Assembly (NCBI RefSeq): GCF_902364365.1
Contig: NZ_CABJDN010000005.1
Location: 248,001-312,000 of the forward strand
DNA: 64,000 bases
From: Bacteroides intestinalis
GTDB lineage: Bacteria > Bacteroidota > Bacteroidia > Bacteroidales > Bacteroidaceae
Direction: 5' to 3'
Positions 9,575-18,129 of this stretch are shown here, piece by piece. The position numbers and the translations under genes are program-made. Position 1 is the stretch's first letter; every line of letters begins with the position of its first letter. Below the pieces are notes generated by a model. The model was not told where the DNA came from. It searched no databases and saw only the letters and a list, made by a program, of their open reading frames with translations.

Positions 9575-12054
9575 TCTGCTTTCTTTTCTGTCTTTTCTTT
9601 TTTTACGGACAGGTCAATGGCATCGGCTACCTTTTCATTGGTCAGCGCAATAGCAAATACCTCTTTCACATCTTTCACGTAGTGGAAAGTCAATCCCTTG
9701 AGGTAGATTTCCTGTATTTCATCAATATTCTTACGATTCTCTTCACTCAAGATAATGTTCTTGATACCAGCACGTTTGGCAGCCAAAATCTTTTCCTTAA
9801 TACCTCCTACGGGAAGCACTTTACCACGAAGTGTTATTTCTCCTGTCATAGCAAGATTTGCTTTTACCTTACGTTGGGTGAGGGCAGAAGCAAGAGATGT
9901 GGCCATCGTAATACCGGCTGAAGGTCCATCCTTAGGAATAGCACCTTCCGGCACATGTACGTGGATATTCCAATTATCAAAGATTTCTTCATCCAGATTT
10001 AACAAAGAAGCATGTGCCTTGATATATTCCAAAGCCAGCATTGCAGATTCCTTCATGACGTCGCCCAGATTTCCGGTCAATGTCAAGCGTCCGCCTTTTC
10101 CACGACTTAAACTGGTTTCTACAAACAAGATTTCTCCACCTACAGCAGTCCATGCCAGTCCGGTGACTACACCAGCATAATCATTACCCTGATATTTATC
10201 ACGGGTATACTCCGGTGCTCCGAGGAATTCATATAAATCTCCCGGCTTGATTTCCTGTTTGGCAAAATAACCATCTGTAGCATACTGGCGTGCAGACTTA
10301 CGAAGTATCTTTCCTATTTTCTTCTCCAGTTCGCGTACACCGCTTTCACGGGTATACGACTCGATAATTGCCTCCAACGTATTCTTCGGTATCTTGATAT
10401 CATTCTTCTTCATACCGTTGGCTTCCAGCTCTTTCGGAACCAGATGGCGGCGGGCTATTTCAATCTTCTCCTCAGTAATATAACCACTTACCTCAATCAA
10501 CTCCATACGGTCGAGCAACGGTCCAGGAATAGTATTCAGGTTGTTTGCAGTAGCTATGAACATCACTTTAGACAAATCATAATCTACATCCAGGAAGTTA
10601 TCATGAAATGTTGTATTCTGTTCCGGGTCGAGTACTTCGAGCAGGGCAGAAGAGGGGTCGCCCTGACGATCTGAGCTAACTTTATCAATTTCGTCTAAGA
10701 TAAACACCGGATTTGATGAACCTGCCTTGATCAGACTCTTGATAATACGTCCCGGCATAGCACCGATATATGTCTTTCGGTGTCCACGGATTTCAGCTTC
10801 ATCATGCACACCACCCAATGACATACGAATGTATTTACGCTTCAAAGCAGCAGCGATAGAACGTCCCAAAGAAGTTTTACCCACTCCCGGAGGGCCGTAC
10901 AAGCAGATAATAGGCGACTTCATGTCACCTTTCAACTTCAATACAGCCAAGTGCTCCAAAATACGTTCTTTCACCTTCTCCAAGCCATAATGATCTTTAT
11001 TTAAAGTCTTTTCGGCATTGATCAGATTGAGATTATCAGTAGTATATATTCCCCATGGCAAACTCAACATTGTTTGCAGATAATTAAGCTGCACACTGTA
11101 ATCAGGAGATTGCGGATGTGTACGCTCCAATTTATCCACCTCTTTCATAAAGGTGTCTCTCACTTCTACACTCCATTTAGTTGTGAGTGCTTTGCGGCGC
11201 AACTCTTCAATTTCCTGTTCCTGACCACCGCCACCCAGTTCATCCTGAATGGTTTTAATCTGCTGTTGCAAGAAGTATTCACGTTGTTGTTGGTCAATAT
11301 CTTCCCGTGCACGCATCTGTATGGACTCCTTAATCTCGGCAAGCTGCACTTCCCGATTCAGTATCTCCAATAAACGGTAAGTACGTGCCCGCAATGAGTC
11401 AATACGTAGCAACTCAATCTTTTCATCTTTCTTCAATGGAAGATTCGTGCAAATAAAATCTACCAGAAACATAGGATTAGTAATGTTCTTGATAGCAAAT
11501 GCAGAATCCTGCGGGAACATATCAGATGATTTGATATATCTTATAGTCAGATCCTTACAAGCTTCCACCAAAGCATGGAACTCTTTATCATTTTTATCAG
11601 GAATATCTTCTTCCAGTGCCTTTACTCGTCCTTTCAAATACGGAGTTGTATCTACAATTTCTTCCAACTCCATACGTTTGACGCCTTGCAGGATAATCGT
11701 TGTTGTCTGATCAGGCATCTCCAGGATACGGATAATCTTACCTACCGTACCGATGGTATGCAAATCTTCCAACATCGGCATTTCCGTTTCAGCCGCTTTC
11801 TGACAGACTACTCCGATATATGCACTCTTCTTTTCTGCTTCACGCACTAATTTCATGGAAGTCTTTCTCCCGACAGATACCGGCATAAACACGCCTGGAA
11901 ATAAAACCATATTCCGTAAAGGCAATATCGGAAGTATCTCATTCACTTCAATATCCATCAATTGTTCCTCATTCCCCTCAAAATCAGCAATTACTGAGAA
12001 AGAGTTTCCATCTTCTCTCGTCTCCATATCTTTTAGGTAAAGTCTTTTCTTCAT
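9571..12054 (-). CDS. lon: ATP-dependent protease Lon
   Basis: Hexameric AAA+ serine protease degrading misfolded and regulatory proteins in the cytoplasm. It has 827 residues: N-terminal substrate-binding domain ([20 protein letters not shown]), coiled-coil, AAA+ module with Walker [10 protein letters not shown], Walker [10 protein letters not shown] and sensor FIATANNL, and C-terminal protease domain with the catalytic Ser in KDGPSAG and Lys in [10 protein letters not shown]. The Lys-rich tail ([10 protein letters not shown]) is usual in Bacteroides. It is first in the lon-tgt-lpt operon. A TAACTTTG box about 50 bases upstream is a likely promoter. Confidence 0.97.
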   Translation of the reverse strand: MKKRLYLKDMETREDGNSFSVIADFEGNEEQLMDIEVNEILPILPLRNMVLFPGVFMPVSVGRKTSMKLVREAEKKSAYIGVVCQKAAETEMPMLEDLHTIGTVGKIIRILEMPDQTTTIILQGVKRMELEEIVDTTPYLKGRVKALEEDIPDKNDKEFHALVEACKDLTIRYIKSSDMFPQDSAFAIKNITNPMFLVDFICTNLPLKKDEKIELLRIDSLRARTYRLLEILNREVQLAEIKESIQMRAREDIDQQQREYFLQQQIKTIQDELGGGGQEQEIEELRRKALTTKWSVEVRDTFMKEVDKLERTHPQSPDYSVQLNYLQTMLSLPWGIYTTDNLNLINAEKTLNKDHYGLEKVKERILEHLAVLKLKGDMKSPIICLYGPPGVGKTSLGRSIAAALKRKYIRMSLGGVHDEAEIRGHRKTYIGAMPGRIIKSLIKAGSSNPVFILDEIDKVSSDRQGDPSSALLEVLDPEQNTTFHDNFLDVDYDLSKVMFIATANNLNTIPGPLLDRMELIEVSGYITEEKIEIARRHLVPKELEANGMKKNDIKIPKNTLEAIIESYTRESGVRELEKKIGKILRKSARQYATDGYFAKQEIKPGDLYEFLGAPEYTRDKYQGNDYAGVVTGLAWTAVGGEILFVETSLSRGKGGRLTLTGNLGDVMKESAMLALEYIKAHASLLNLDEEIFDNWNIHVHVPEGAIPKDGPSAGITMATSLASALTQRKVKANLAMTGEITLRGKVLPVGGIKEKILAAKRAGIKNIILSEENRKNIDEIQEIYLKGLTFHYVKDVKEVFAIALTNEKVADAIDLSVKKEKTEKKAE

Positions 12055-12170
12055 TTTGTTCTTTTTAAGTTTATGTCACACTGACAGGGCTTACAAAGCG
12101 ACTGCAAAGTTAATCTATTCTTCATTAATATAAAGCACCTTTTCTATAAAAAGACAAAAACAGTGCCAAA

Positions 12171-12204
12171 TTAGTCGTAATATTCCCGACTTTACCTATT
12201 TTTG
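12171..12204 (+). promoter_or_regulatory. probable trmN6 promoter
   Basis: TATTTTTG at 12197-12204 with a weak upstream TTAG at 12171, 23 bases before the start codon. Confidence 0.5.
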
Positions 12205-12227
12205 CCCTTAAATAATAACTGTAAGCT

Positions 12228-12935
12228 ATGCCAAATCCTTATTTTCAGTTTAAACAATTTACTATATGGCATGATAAATGCGCCATGAAAGTAGGTACAG
12301 ATGGAGTTCTTTTGGGTGCCTGGGCAGAAGCTGGAGCCCCTCAACAAATTCTCGATATTGGTACCGGCACAGGATTGATAGCCTTAATGCTAGCCCAACG
12401 CAATCCACTTTCACAAATTACAGCTATAGAAATAGATGAAGCCGCAGCAACTCAGGCAGAAGAAAACATAGCGCGTTCTCCGTGGGCAAATAGGATAGAA
12501 GTAATCTGTAATGATTTCAGTTTATTTCAAACGGATAATAAATATCATTTGATAGTTTCTAACCCACCTTATTTTGTTGATGCTTTAAATTGCCCTGATA
12601 AGCAACGCAATATGGCACGTCATACCTGCGAGCTGAATTACGAGTTACTTTTCCAGCGTTCGGCACACCTTCTTGAAGACCAGGGAAGGATATGTATCAT
12701 CATCCCTACTGAAGCAGAGAAGTTAGTAATTGACACAGCCTGGAAATACAAATTATACCCTTCACGACGCCTTCATGTTTTTACTAAACCAGGCAAGCCG
12801 AGCAAGAGAGTGCTTATCGCATTCGGGCATCAGGAACAAAAATGTATGGAGGAAACTTTACGTATTGAGGTAGAACGCAATCAATTTACACCGGAATACA
12901 TTGCGTTGACAAAAGAGTTTTATTTAAAGATGTGA
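12228..12935 (+). CDS. trmN6: tRNA1(Val) adenine-37 N6-methyltransferase
   Basis: A 235-residue SAM-dependent methyltransferase of the YfiC/TrmN6 family, which methylates A37 next to the anticodon of tRNA-Val. The N-terminus FQFKQFTIWHDKCAMKVGTDGVLLGAW is family-typical, followed by the SAM loop DIGTGTGLIAL and the N6-adenine catalytic motif NPPYF. Its last 50 bases overlap the convergent nucleotidyltransferase gene. Confidence 0.92.
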   Translation: MPNPYFQFKQFTIWHDKCAMKVGTDGVLLGAWAEAGAPQQILDIGTGTGLIALMLAQRNPLSQITAIEIDEAAATQAEENIARSPWANRIEVICNDFSLFQTDNKYHLIVSNPPYFVDALNCPDKQRNMARHTCELNYELLFQRSAHLLEDQGRICIIIPTEAEKLVIDTAWKYKLYPSRRLHVFTKPGKPSKRVLIAFGHQEQKCMEETLRIEVERNQFTPEYIALTKEFYLKM

Positions 12936-13245
12936 TTATATTACTTTTTTTTTCATAGAACAGTAAACCTACTCGATTTATATGGTCTCCAATTGGAGTA
13001 CCGATATTCTTATTATAATTAATAACATCTACTTTATACAACAACCCCAAATCTTCTATTTGAATATTTATATCCATCAATTGATTGAAAGAAACATCAT
13101 TCCCCACTATAGCAAGATCTATATCCGATCCTTCTCCATAGTTACCTTTAGCTCGTGAACCGAAAATTACAGCCTTTTCTATATTAGCATGCTTCTCAAG
13201 CACACTACAAATATCAGCTATGACAATATCACTTAATCCGTACAT
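12886..13245 (-). CDS. MNT-type nucleotidyltransferase (antitoxin of a MNT-HEPN pair)
   Basis: 119 residues with the minimal nucleotidyltransferase signature GSRAKGNYGEGSDIDLAI, which carries the GS and DxD metal-binding motifs. In MNT-HEPN systems this protein adenylylates and silences the HEPN RNase toxin. The partner gene should lie directly upstream on the same strand; only its last about 50 codons are there (13248-13399). The antitoxin half is therefore kept without an intact toxin. Confidence 0.8.
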   Translation of the reverse strand: MYGLSDIVIADICSVLEKHANIEKAVIFGSRAKGNYGEGSDIDLAIVGNDVSFNQLMDINIQIEDLGLLYKVDVINYNKNIGTPIGDHINRVGLLFYEKKSNIITSLNKTLLSTQCIPV

Positions 13246-13247
13246 AG

Positions 13248-13399
13248 TTATTCCGGATAAACATTATTTTCTATATTTGATTTCTCTTGAGTTAACTTAA
13301 CATTCAATTGCTTTAATAATACAGCGTATTCTTCAAATATATTTTTTACTATTTCGATAGCTTCACCCTCATTACTTTTTATAATGGAATGATAAGATT
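13248..13399 (-). pseudogene. C-terminal remnant of a HEPN-domain gene, cut by the prophage end
   Basis: An open frame without a start codon encodes about 50 residues beginning SYHSIIKSNEGEAIEIV and ending in NNVYPE and a stop, 2 bases before the MNT gene. Length, position and the closing amphipathic helix (IVKNIFEEYAVLLKQL) fit the end of an MNT-partner HEPN protein; the RxxxxH active site would be in the lost part. The frame breaks at a TAA where phage-type sequence begins. Family assignment rests mainly on context. Confidence 0.5.
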
Positions 13400-13423
13400 A
13401 ATAGAAAAAGTGTCCAGTTATTT

Positions 13424-13455
13424 AAAAAAAAAAGAAGGTGTCATTTATAACACCC
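13424..13455 (-). terminator. terminator of the repressor operon
   Basis: On the minus strand GGTGT and ACACC pair around an 8-base loop, followed shortly by ten T residues. This closes transcription coming from 14220, near the prophage edge. Just right of it (13473-13503) is a second GC-rich hairpin, GGGTAG/CTAACCC with GGAG/CTCC nested. Confidence 0.65.
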
Positions 13456-13539
13456 TCTTTCACCTTACTGTCGGGGTAGCGGGAGAAGGCTCCCCACTAA
13501 CCCAGCTTTGACTATTAATCTTTTAGCAATATGTATAAA

Positions 13540-13571
13540 TGTCTATTTGTCATTTATTGTCTATTATTGTC
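13540..13571. repeat. four phased TGTC(T/A) repeats near the prophage left end
   Basis: TGTC occurs at 13540, 13548, 13558 and 13568, each within a TTGTCTATTAT-like unit, with 8-, 10- and 10-base spacing so the copies lie on one helical face. Such arrays near a phage end often bind integrase arm domains; this is inference. Confidence 0.4.
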
Positions 13572-13581
13572 TACTCATTTA

Positions 13582-13836
13582 TCACACTGTACCAATGAAG
13601 TTACATTTCCCTATCAGAGTTTGCTCAACTTCATAGTACTGCCTTTGTGTTCTGATTCTTAAACCATTAATTAAATAGAAACATGCTTTATCTTTATCTT
13701 TACGCACCGCTACGATATGAGATATATTAATAATAAGAGTAGCTTCGCGATTCAGGATAGAATTCATTTGATAAAGCTCTCCTGTAACCTCAATAAATGA
13801 ATCTTGAGGCGTCTCAAAACTTATTCCATTTTCCAT
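13582..13836 (-). CDS. hypothetical protein downstream of the phage repressor
   Basis: 84 residues, unrecognised. The segment REATLIINISHIVAVRKD resembles the start of a LytTR-like DNA-binding fold (beta-strand then IxxISxI), but this is weak. It lies 3 bases after the repressor gene on the same strand, so it is made with the repressor in the lysogen and may take part in lysogeny maintenance. Confidence 0.6.
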   Translation of the reverse strand: MENGISFETPQDSFIEVTGELYQMNSILNREATLIINISHIVAVRKDKDKACFYLINGLRIRTQRQYYEVEQTLIGKCNFIGTV

Positions 13837-13839
13837 GTC

Positions 13840-14220
13840 CTATTTATTATTTAATAGAATTTGAATTGTTCTTTCCTTTTCGTTGATAATAGCCTGTTTT
13901 TCGTGAAGTAATTGCGTAAGGTGTTGTATTTCCTTCTGACATTCACTTAAAGTGATATCTCCAGACACCTTATTGCCATTACCATTCACATTATGCCCAA
14001 TATGCCATCGTTCATCTATTTCGACTTCACGATCATAAAAATAGTCGATAGGTACCTGAAACTTATCTGCTATTTTTTCAAGTTTATTAGAACCAATTTC
14101 AGAGCCCTTATTTAAGAAATTGTTCAGTGTCATAACGGATATCTCAAGCTCCTCACAAAGTTTGGTCTTTACAATTCTTCTTTCTTCAATCAATTGAGCT
14201 AATTTATCTGGTCTAATCAT
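13840..14220 (-). CDS. XRE-family phage repressor
   Basis: 126 residues. An N-terminal helix-turn-helix (about 8-60: KLAQLIEERRIVKTKLCEEL, ISVMTLNNFLNKG) of the Cro/CI type precedes a linker with an Asn/Gly-rich patch (GHNVNGNGNKVSG) and a C-terminal coiled coil (about 88-123) likely used for dimerisation. There is no LexA-like peptidase domain, so induction is not by self-cleavage. It is divergent from the early operon across a 125-base operator region, the layout of a lysis-lysogeny switch. Confidence 0.82.
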   Translation of the reverse strand: MIRPDKLAQLIEERRIVKTKLCEELEISVMTLNNFLNKGSEIGSNKLEKIADKFQVPIDYFYDREVEIDERWHIGHNVNGNGNKVSGDITLSECQKEIQHLTQLLHEKQAIINEKERTIQILLNNK

Positions 14221-14223
14221 AAA

Positions 14224-14311
14224 CTATTATTTATATTTTGTCTAAATAATAAACAATAATATTATTATAGCAAATAATTCTTTGCTGTGTGAATATTATT
14301 ATTTATGTTTG
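14224..14311. promoter_or_regulatory. lysogeny-switch operators and early promoter
   Basis: The early plus-strand promoter is TTTG (14281-14284), 19 bases, TATGTTTG (14304-14311). The decamer TATTATTTAT occurs next to the repressor start (14225-14234) and again between the -33 and -7 boxes (14297-14306). AAATAATA (14244-14251) and the palindrome AATAATATTATT lie between them. The repeat inside the promoter is placed where a bound repressor would block polymerase. Confidence 0.65.
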
Positions 14312-14345
14312 CAGTATAAATATAGCACTAAAAATTGTACTAATC

Positions 14346-14564
14346 ATGGAAAAAGAACAGAAAATTGCAAAAATGGTATTTAAAGACTACTATGATAGTT
14401 TACCAGATGATAGTAAGGAAACAATGCGAAACCGTATTCTTGCAGAAAGTGGAATGTCTTATACAACTTTCTATTATAAACTTCGGCATAATACTTTCAA
14501 ACCATTAGAAGAAAGATTGATAGATAGAATAATTGAAGATATAAAACAAGTAATGCCATGTTAG
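14346..14564 (+). CDS. small early regulator candidate (Cro position)
   Basis: 72 residues, first gene of the early operon, directly facing the repressor. The middle (RNRILAESGMSYTTFYYKLR) has the spacing of a helix-turn-helix with a recognition helix ending in FYYKL, so a Cro-like role is likely from position and shape, not from a family match. Start taken at the ATG after the promoter leader; it overlaps the next gene by 7 bases. Confidence 0.7.
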   Translation: MEKEQKIAKMVFKDYYDSLPDDSKETMRNRILAESGMSYTTFYYKLRHNTFKPLEERLIDRIIEDIKQVMPC

Positions 14565-15112
14565 CCAATATTGAATTTTATAACACTCCAGATGGGGATG
14601 TTATAATTAAAGAAGTCAACCAGCCTGCACGTCGCTTAAAAGAAGAAGATCGCGAGCTCATATCCCCTATGCTTACAATAATCAGTGATCGTTATCCTAA
14701 AGCTTATGCAGCATTGATGGAACTATATTCAAAGCGTACAATGAATAAAACATTCTTTGAATACTCTGTCGTTCATCGTTTTTGTCGCTGTAATTTTGGC
14801 GAATACGATCAATTTAGTCATGATATTGATTCCAATGGGCATTTCATTTTTGAGGAGGTGAAATGCCCTCTTCGTGGCGAGTGTCAATTAGAAGGAGTTG
14901 TTTGTAAACCTGAAATTGATACCAGTCTGACAGATAGAGAGATGGAGGTGTATCGACTAATTGTTGCAAACATTCGAACTGAAGACATAGCGGCGAAACT
15001 TTCCCTTTCCAAGTTTACCATTATTCGGCATCGAGAAAATATAAAAGCTCGCCTGGGACTGCATGACATACCGGAAATGATAACTTATTGGCATGTCCAC
15101 CATCTTAAATAA
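14558..15112 (+). CDS. phage LuxR-type (GerE) transcriptional regulator
   Basis: 184 residues. The last about 60 form a clear LuxR C-terminal helix-turn-helix: LTDREMEVYRLIVANI, TEDIAAKLSLSKFTIIRH, RENIKARLGL. The N-terminal about 115 residues hold a Cys cluster (CRCNFG, CPLRGECQ, VVCKPE) that could bind metal. It has no receiver domain. As an early gene it is a good candidate for the activator of the GTCCTT late promoters, which is inference. Confidence 0.85.
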   Translation: MLANIEFYNTPDGDVIIKEVNQPARRLKEEDRELISPMLTIISDRYPKAYAALMELYSKRTMNKTFFEYSVVHRFCRCNFGEYDQFSHDIDSNGHFIFEEVKCPLRGECQLEGVVCKPEIDTSLTDREMEVYRLIVANIRTEDIAAKLSLSKFTIIRHRENIKARLGLHDIPEMITYWHVHHLK

Positions 15113-15114
15113 AA

Positions 15115-15152
15115 GCGGTGTAAGGTTATCCGGGTTCGATTCCTGGCTCCGC
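15115..15152 (+). other. tRNA-like T-arm and acceptor 3' fragment
   Basis: CCGGG-TTCGATT-CCTGG folds as a canonical 5-bp T-stem with a TTCRANY loop, followed by CTCCGC, which pairs partly with GCGGTG 25 bases upstream. No D-arm or anticodon arm is present. It is either a tRNA remnant or a minimal tRNA-like element in the leader of the next gene. Confidence 0.45.
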
Positions 15153-15183
15153 ACGATGATTTACTAACTTAATAAACAATACA

Positions 15184-15486
15184 ATGAATATGATAGAAGA
15201 ACGGGATAAAGCAATGAGGGAGCTTATTAAGCACGTTGAAGCTGTTTGTAAAGAGTATGATATTGCAATAGTACTGAATGTATGTGTTGATCATGAAATT
15301 GAAAAAGGCACTATTATACAAAGCCTTGCACAATATGTATCTGGAAAAAGGGAAACACTAATACGTATGCTTGCAGGAGCAATTCTGCACTCAAAAGGTT
15401 TTAGAACATTATTGATTGATTCTTTTGAGCTTTCAGAAAAAATGTCTACAGGAGAACTTGCTTTGAAAAAGGAAAACATGAATTGA
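15184..15486 (+). CDS. hypothetical early phage protein
   Basis: 100 residues, soluble, mostly helical (DKAMRELIKHVEAVCKEY; RETLIRMLAGAILHS). No family recognised. In the early operon; start preceded by AACTTAATAAACAATACA, typical of AT-rich Bacteroides leaders. Confidence 0.65.
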   Translation: MNMIEERDKAMRELIKHVEAVCKEYDIAIVLNVCVDHEIEKGTIIQSLAQYVSGKRETLIRMLAGAILHSKGFRTLLIDSFELSEKMSTGELALKKENMN

Positions 15487-15583
15487 AAGAAAATACTCAG
15501 TAAAGGGTAGATTGTATAATTAACAATTTAATATGCCAGCTGAAAAGGACAGCTATTGGGTCAGCCCCAGGTTAGGGTTTATA

Positions 15584-15605
15584 GTACCGGGGTGGTTCCC
15601 GGTAC
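15584..15605 (+). promoter_or_regulatory. 8-bp hairpin before the small Cys protein gene
   Basis: GTACCGGG-GTGGTT-CCCGGTAC is a perfect stem-loop 26 bases before the next start codon. There is no T-run, so a processing or translation-control role is more likely than termination. Confidence 0.4.
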
Positions 15606-15630
15606 TTCTAAAAAGATAAAAAGGAATATT

Positions 15631-15771
15631 ATGGAAAATGAAGAATATCTCTGTATTAATTGTGCTAAAAAGATAGAATGTTACGGATCTGACATCAAAT
15701 TAGAAGAACCTGATTTATGTATTCCTATAAGCTGCATAGATTATCAAGATATAGAAGAGAGATTTAATTAA
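15631..15771 (+). CDS. small cysteine-rich protein
   Basis: 46 residues, MENEEYLCINCAKKIECYGS then CIPISCID. CxxC and later Cys residues suggest a small zinc-binding fold. Start chosen at the ATG after AAAAGGAAT; function unknown. It is 14 bases before the PAPS-reductase-like gene and probably translated with it. Confidence 0.6.
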   Translation: MENEEYLCINCAKKIECYGSDIKLEEPDLCIPISCIDYQDIEERFN

Positions 15772-15785
15772 TAACTTAATAAGAA

Positions 15786-16535
15786 ATGAGTCAAATAATA
15801 ATAGCATGGTTCAGTTGTGGTATAACATCGGCTGTCGCATGCAAAATAGCTTTACAGACGTACAAAGATGTAGTCCTATACTATACAGACACTGGCTCAC
15901 AAGAAGAAGATAGTCTACGCTTCCTTCATGATTGTGAGCAATGGTTTGGTCAAAAAATAAACATTGTCCGGAGCAAGGAATATACTAACCATTTCGATGT
16001 GATTGAAAAGAAAGGGCTAATCAGTAAGCACAATTACTATCCATGTACCTTCGAACTTAAAAAACGGCTTCGATACCAAATCGAAGATGAATTGAAATAT
16101 TGGGATGGTCAAGTATGGGGATTTGATATATCGGAAACCAATCGGGCACAACGAATGATTGAGCAATACCCGAACATGAAGCCATTGTTCCCATTAATAG
16201 ATAATCAACTATCAAAGGCTAATTGTGCCTGCTTACTTGCAAAAGAAGGAATAGAACTACCTCGAATGTATAAGATGGGATATCACAATAACAACTGCAT
16301 CGGTTGCGTCCGTGGCGGAATGGGTTACTGGAATAAGATTCGTATTGATTTCCCGGAAGATTTTGAACGTATGGCAAAATTGGAACGTGTTGTCGGGCAT
16401 TCTTGCCTGAAAGAAAGAATCGGTAATGAAACAAAGGCTTTATTTCTTGACGAGCTTTCTCCTGACCGTGGCGATTTCCCTACTGAGATTATGCCGGAAT
16501 GTGGATTGTTTTGTGAATTAGAATTTATGAATTAG
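15786..16535 (+). CDS. PAPS reductase / adenine-nucleotide alpha-hydrolase family protein
   Basis: 249 residues. The N-terminal PP-loop (WFSCGITSAVACKIA) that binds ATP or PAPS, the YYTDTGSQEED segment and ICP-like HNYYPCTFELKKRL mark the family. The C-terminal half has CAC, NNCIGCVRGG and CGLFCE, enough to hold a metal or Fe-S site. Phage members are sometimes linked to DNA or RNA thiolation or to sulfur scavenging; which applies is unknown. It is not next to other dnd or queuosine-like genes. Confidence 0.82.
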   Translation: MSQIIIAWFSCGITSAVACKIALQTYKDVVLYYTDTGSQEEDSLRFLHDCEQWFGQKINIVRSKEYTNHFDVIEKKGLISKHNYYPCTFELKKRLRYQIEDELKYWDGQVWGFDISETNRAQRMIEQYPNMKPLFPLIDNQLSKANCACLLAKEGIELPRMYKMGYHNNNCIGCVRGGMGYWNKIRIDFPEDFERMAKLERVVGHSCLKERIGNETKALFLDELSPDRGDFPTEIMPECGLFCELEFMN

Positions 16536-16552
16536 CGTAAAACAAGATAGTA

Positions 16553-16720
16553 ATGAATATAGTAAGAAGTGAGCAAGAAATTTTCGATTTGCTCAATCAA
16601 TGTGCAGAAGCGGAAGAGACTGGTTCTTCCATTTATCCTGGTATGATTTACGAACAAGGCATCAAAGCTGCGATTGAATGGCTTGTTGGAGATATTGATA
16701 ACCATCCAATTAATGAATAA
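16553..16720 (+). CDS. hypothetical phage protein, 55 aa
   Basis: MNIVRSEQEIFDLLNQCAEA then PGMIYEQGIKAAIEWLVGD. Acidic and helical, found by reading the frame between the PAPS-like gene and 16744. The YEQGIKAAIEWL pattern recurs, as I remember it, in short Bacteroides phage proteins of unknown role. Confidence 0.6.
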   Translation: MNIVRSEQEIFDLLNQCAEAEETGSSIYPGMIYEQGIKAAIEWLVGDIDNHPINE

Positions 16721-16743
16721 TAAGTATCGAAAGGAGCCATAAA

Positions 16744-16977
16744 ATGGAATTAGAAAATAGTATTTTTCTTTTAGAAACCAAAAAGAGTAGGAAACATGAA
16801 GATACAACCTATTGCATTGGTGTACATCGGTTAGGAACTCCAAATATGGAGTTTATAATAGGAGAGACTGACAATGACCGGGAGTATGTAAAAGGAGATA
16901 AGGTCTCATATATTTATAATGCCGATTATGTAGATAATCTGCAAAACGCTTTAGATTGGCTGAACAGTGTTAAGTAA
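16744..16977 (+). CDS. hypothetical early phage protein, 77 aa
   Basis: Unrecognised, soluble, mixed alpha/beta with the acidic stretch ETDNDREYVKGD. Preceded by AAAGGAGCCATAAA, a fair ribosome-binding site. Same operon as its neighbours. Confidence 0.6.
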   Translation: MELENSIFLLETKKSRKHEDTTYCIGVHRLGTPNMEFIIGETDNDREYVKGDKVSYIYNADYVDNLQNALDWLNSVK

Positions 16978-16996
16978 CTAATGAAAAAACAATAAT

Positions 16997-17539
16997 ATGT
17001 ATAGCACAAGAATTTTTGAGCTTGCCATGAGCATTTGCTCTTATAAATTAGACCAGGTATTTTATGGAGAAGGGGCTACTGTTCGTCAAGTATATGGCCA
17101 GGTCCCGGTAGTACAGAAAGTCACCATTTCCGGAAAGAGAAAAACAGTCACCAAATGGAAATCGCTTCGTTGGAACGATGCCGGGCAATGCTTCTCCCTA
17201 TATTCCACCCAACGTCAGCGGAATTACGATCTTCCCCTCCGGAGCGTCGAAGAACAACAGAAAATGAGTAAAGGCATACGACTGATGTATTTGGATGTCG
17301 ATTCTCGTGGACTATTTTCAATTAATGATATTTCAATTAATGAACTTGAGTCATTACTGAGGATACTACAGACTTTTCATAATCCGGACGCAGCGGCACA
17401 AGAATGTCTTTCTCATGATCTTTTCAAACGTCTACATTCGCAGTATCATAAATTGCAGCACAATGGACAGCCTTATCAAATACCGAATGGAGAACCTCGA
17501 CTGGATCGACCAGTTCCTGGCGGTACTGGGACCAAATGA
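16997..17539 (+). CDS. hypothetical early phage protein, 180 aa
   Basis: Unrecognised. Basic N-terminal half (KVTISGKRKTVTKWKSLRW) and a helical C-terminal half, ending in a Pro/Gly-rich tail (RPVPGGTGTK). Its 3' end overlaps the next gene by about 50 bases. Confidence 0.6.
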   Translation: MYSTRIFELAMSICSYKLDQVFYGEGATVRQVYGQVPVVQKVTISGKRKTVTKWKSLRWNDAGQCFSLYSTQRQRNYDLPLRSVEEQQKMSKGIRLMYLDVDSRGLFSINDISINELESLLRILQTFHNPDAAAQECLSHDLFKRLHSQYHKLQHNGQPYQIPNGEPRLDRPVPGGTGTK

Positions 17540-17786
17540 ATTCCAGAGCTTTGAGAGTCGAGTTTTCAAAGCTCTGGATAAACTTCAGGTTGGGCGGTAT
17601 TACGATATTATCTCCTCTGTTATTCCGTCCCAGCAGGAACTATTTATTAAGTTCTGTTGCTGTTATATCGAGCGACACCCGGAATACGAATTTAATGATG
17701 ATTACACACAAATATGGAGGAAAGAAAGCTATGAACAATGGAAGATGGCAGCCGCACGAAGACCAGTTCGTAAGAGACAACGCTAA
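17487..17786 (+). CDS. hypothetical early phage protein, 99 aa
   Basis: Starts MENLDWIDQFLAVLG inside the end of the previous gene and ends with a basic tail (KMAAARRPVRKRQR). An ATG at 17463 is an alternative start. It overlaps its neighbours on both sides, a compact early-operon layout. Function unknown. Confidence 0.55.
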   Translation: MENLDWIDQFLAVLGPNEFQSFESRVFKALDKLQVGRYYDIISSVIPSQQELFIKFCCCYIERHPEYEFNDDYTQIWRKESYEQWKMAAARRPVRKRQR

Positions 17787-18129
17787 TAAGATGACTCCAG
17801 AGCAGATGTCTGAGGTTCTGAATCGTTCACCTTTGGCCGTACAATTGTATATGCATCGGAAACATATTGTTGTTGGCCAGACAGTCAAAAGAAACCTGGT
17901 ACAAGAGATGCTCCGGATTAAGTTCCGGCATCCGGAGAACTTTATGCCAACCCGCACTTTTTATCGTGAAGTTGGCATAAATCAAATGCGTTGGTGGGAT
18001 ATTTTTCACGGACGCAAAAATATTAATCAACAAGAGTATCTCGCGCTATCCAACTACTTTGGAATTACCTTAGAAGAAGCCTTTGCAGCGCGTCAACTCT
18101 GTATATTTGAAGAAGAAAGCAATGATTGA
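17731..18129 (+). CDS. SANT/Myb-like DNA-binding early protein
   Basis: 132 residues. The N-terminal about 45 residues (GRWQPHEDQFVRDNANKM, TPEQMSEVLNRSPLAVQLYM) follow the SANT/Myb-like helix-turn-helix layout with Trp near the start. A second helical part (REVGINQMRWWDIFHGRKNI) may be another DNA-binding unit. Start chosen at the ATG after a strong GGAGGAAAGAAAGCT ribosome site, which makes a 56-base overlap with the previous gene. It ends 8 bases into the primase gene, so it may serve replication or regulation. Confidence 0.65.
   Translation: MNNGRWQPHEDQFVRDNANKMTPEQMSEVLNRSPLAVQLYMHRKHIVVGQTVKRNLVQEMLRIKFRHPENFMPTRTFYREVGINQMRWWDIFHGRKNINQQEYLALSNYFGITLEEAFAARQLCIFEEESND

Noticed and set aside
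15534..15620. Possible 28-residue peptide MPAEKDSYWV...
   Set aside because: Overlaps a hairpin and lacks a ribosome site; too short to support.
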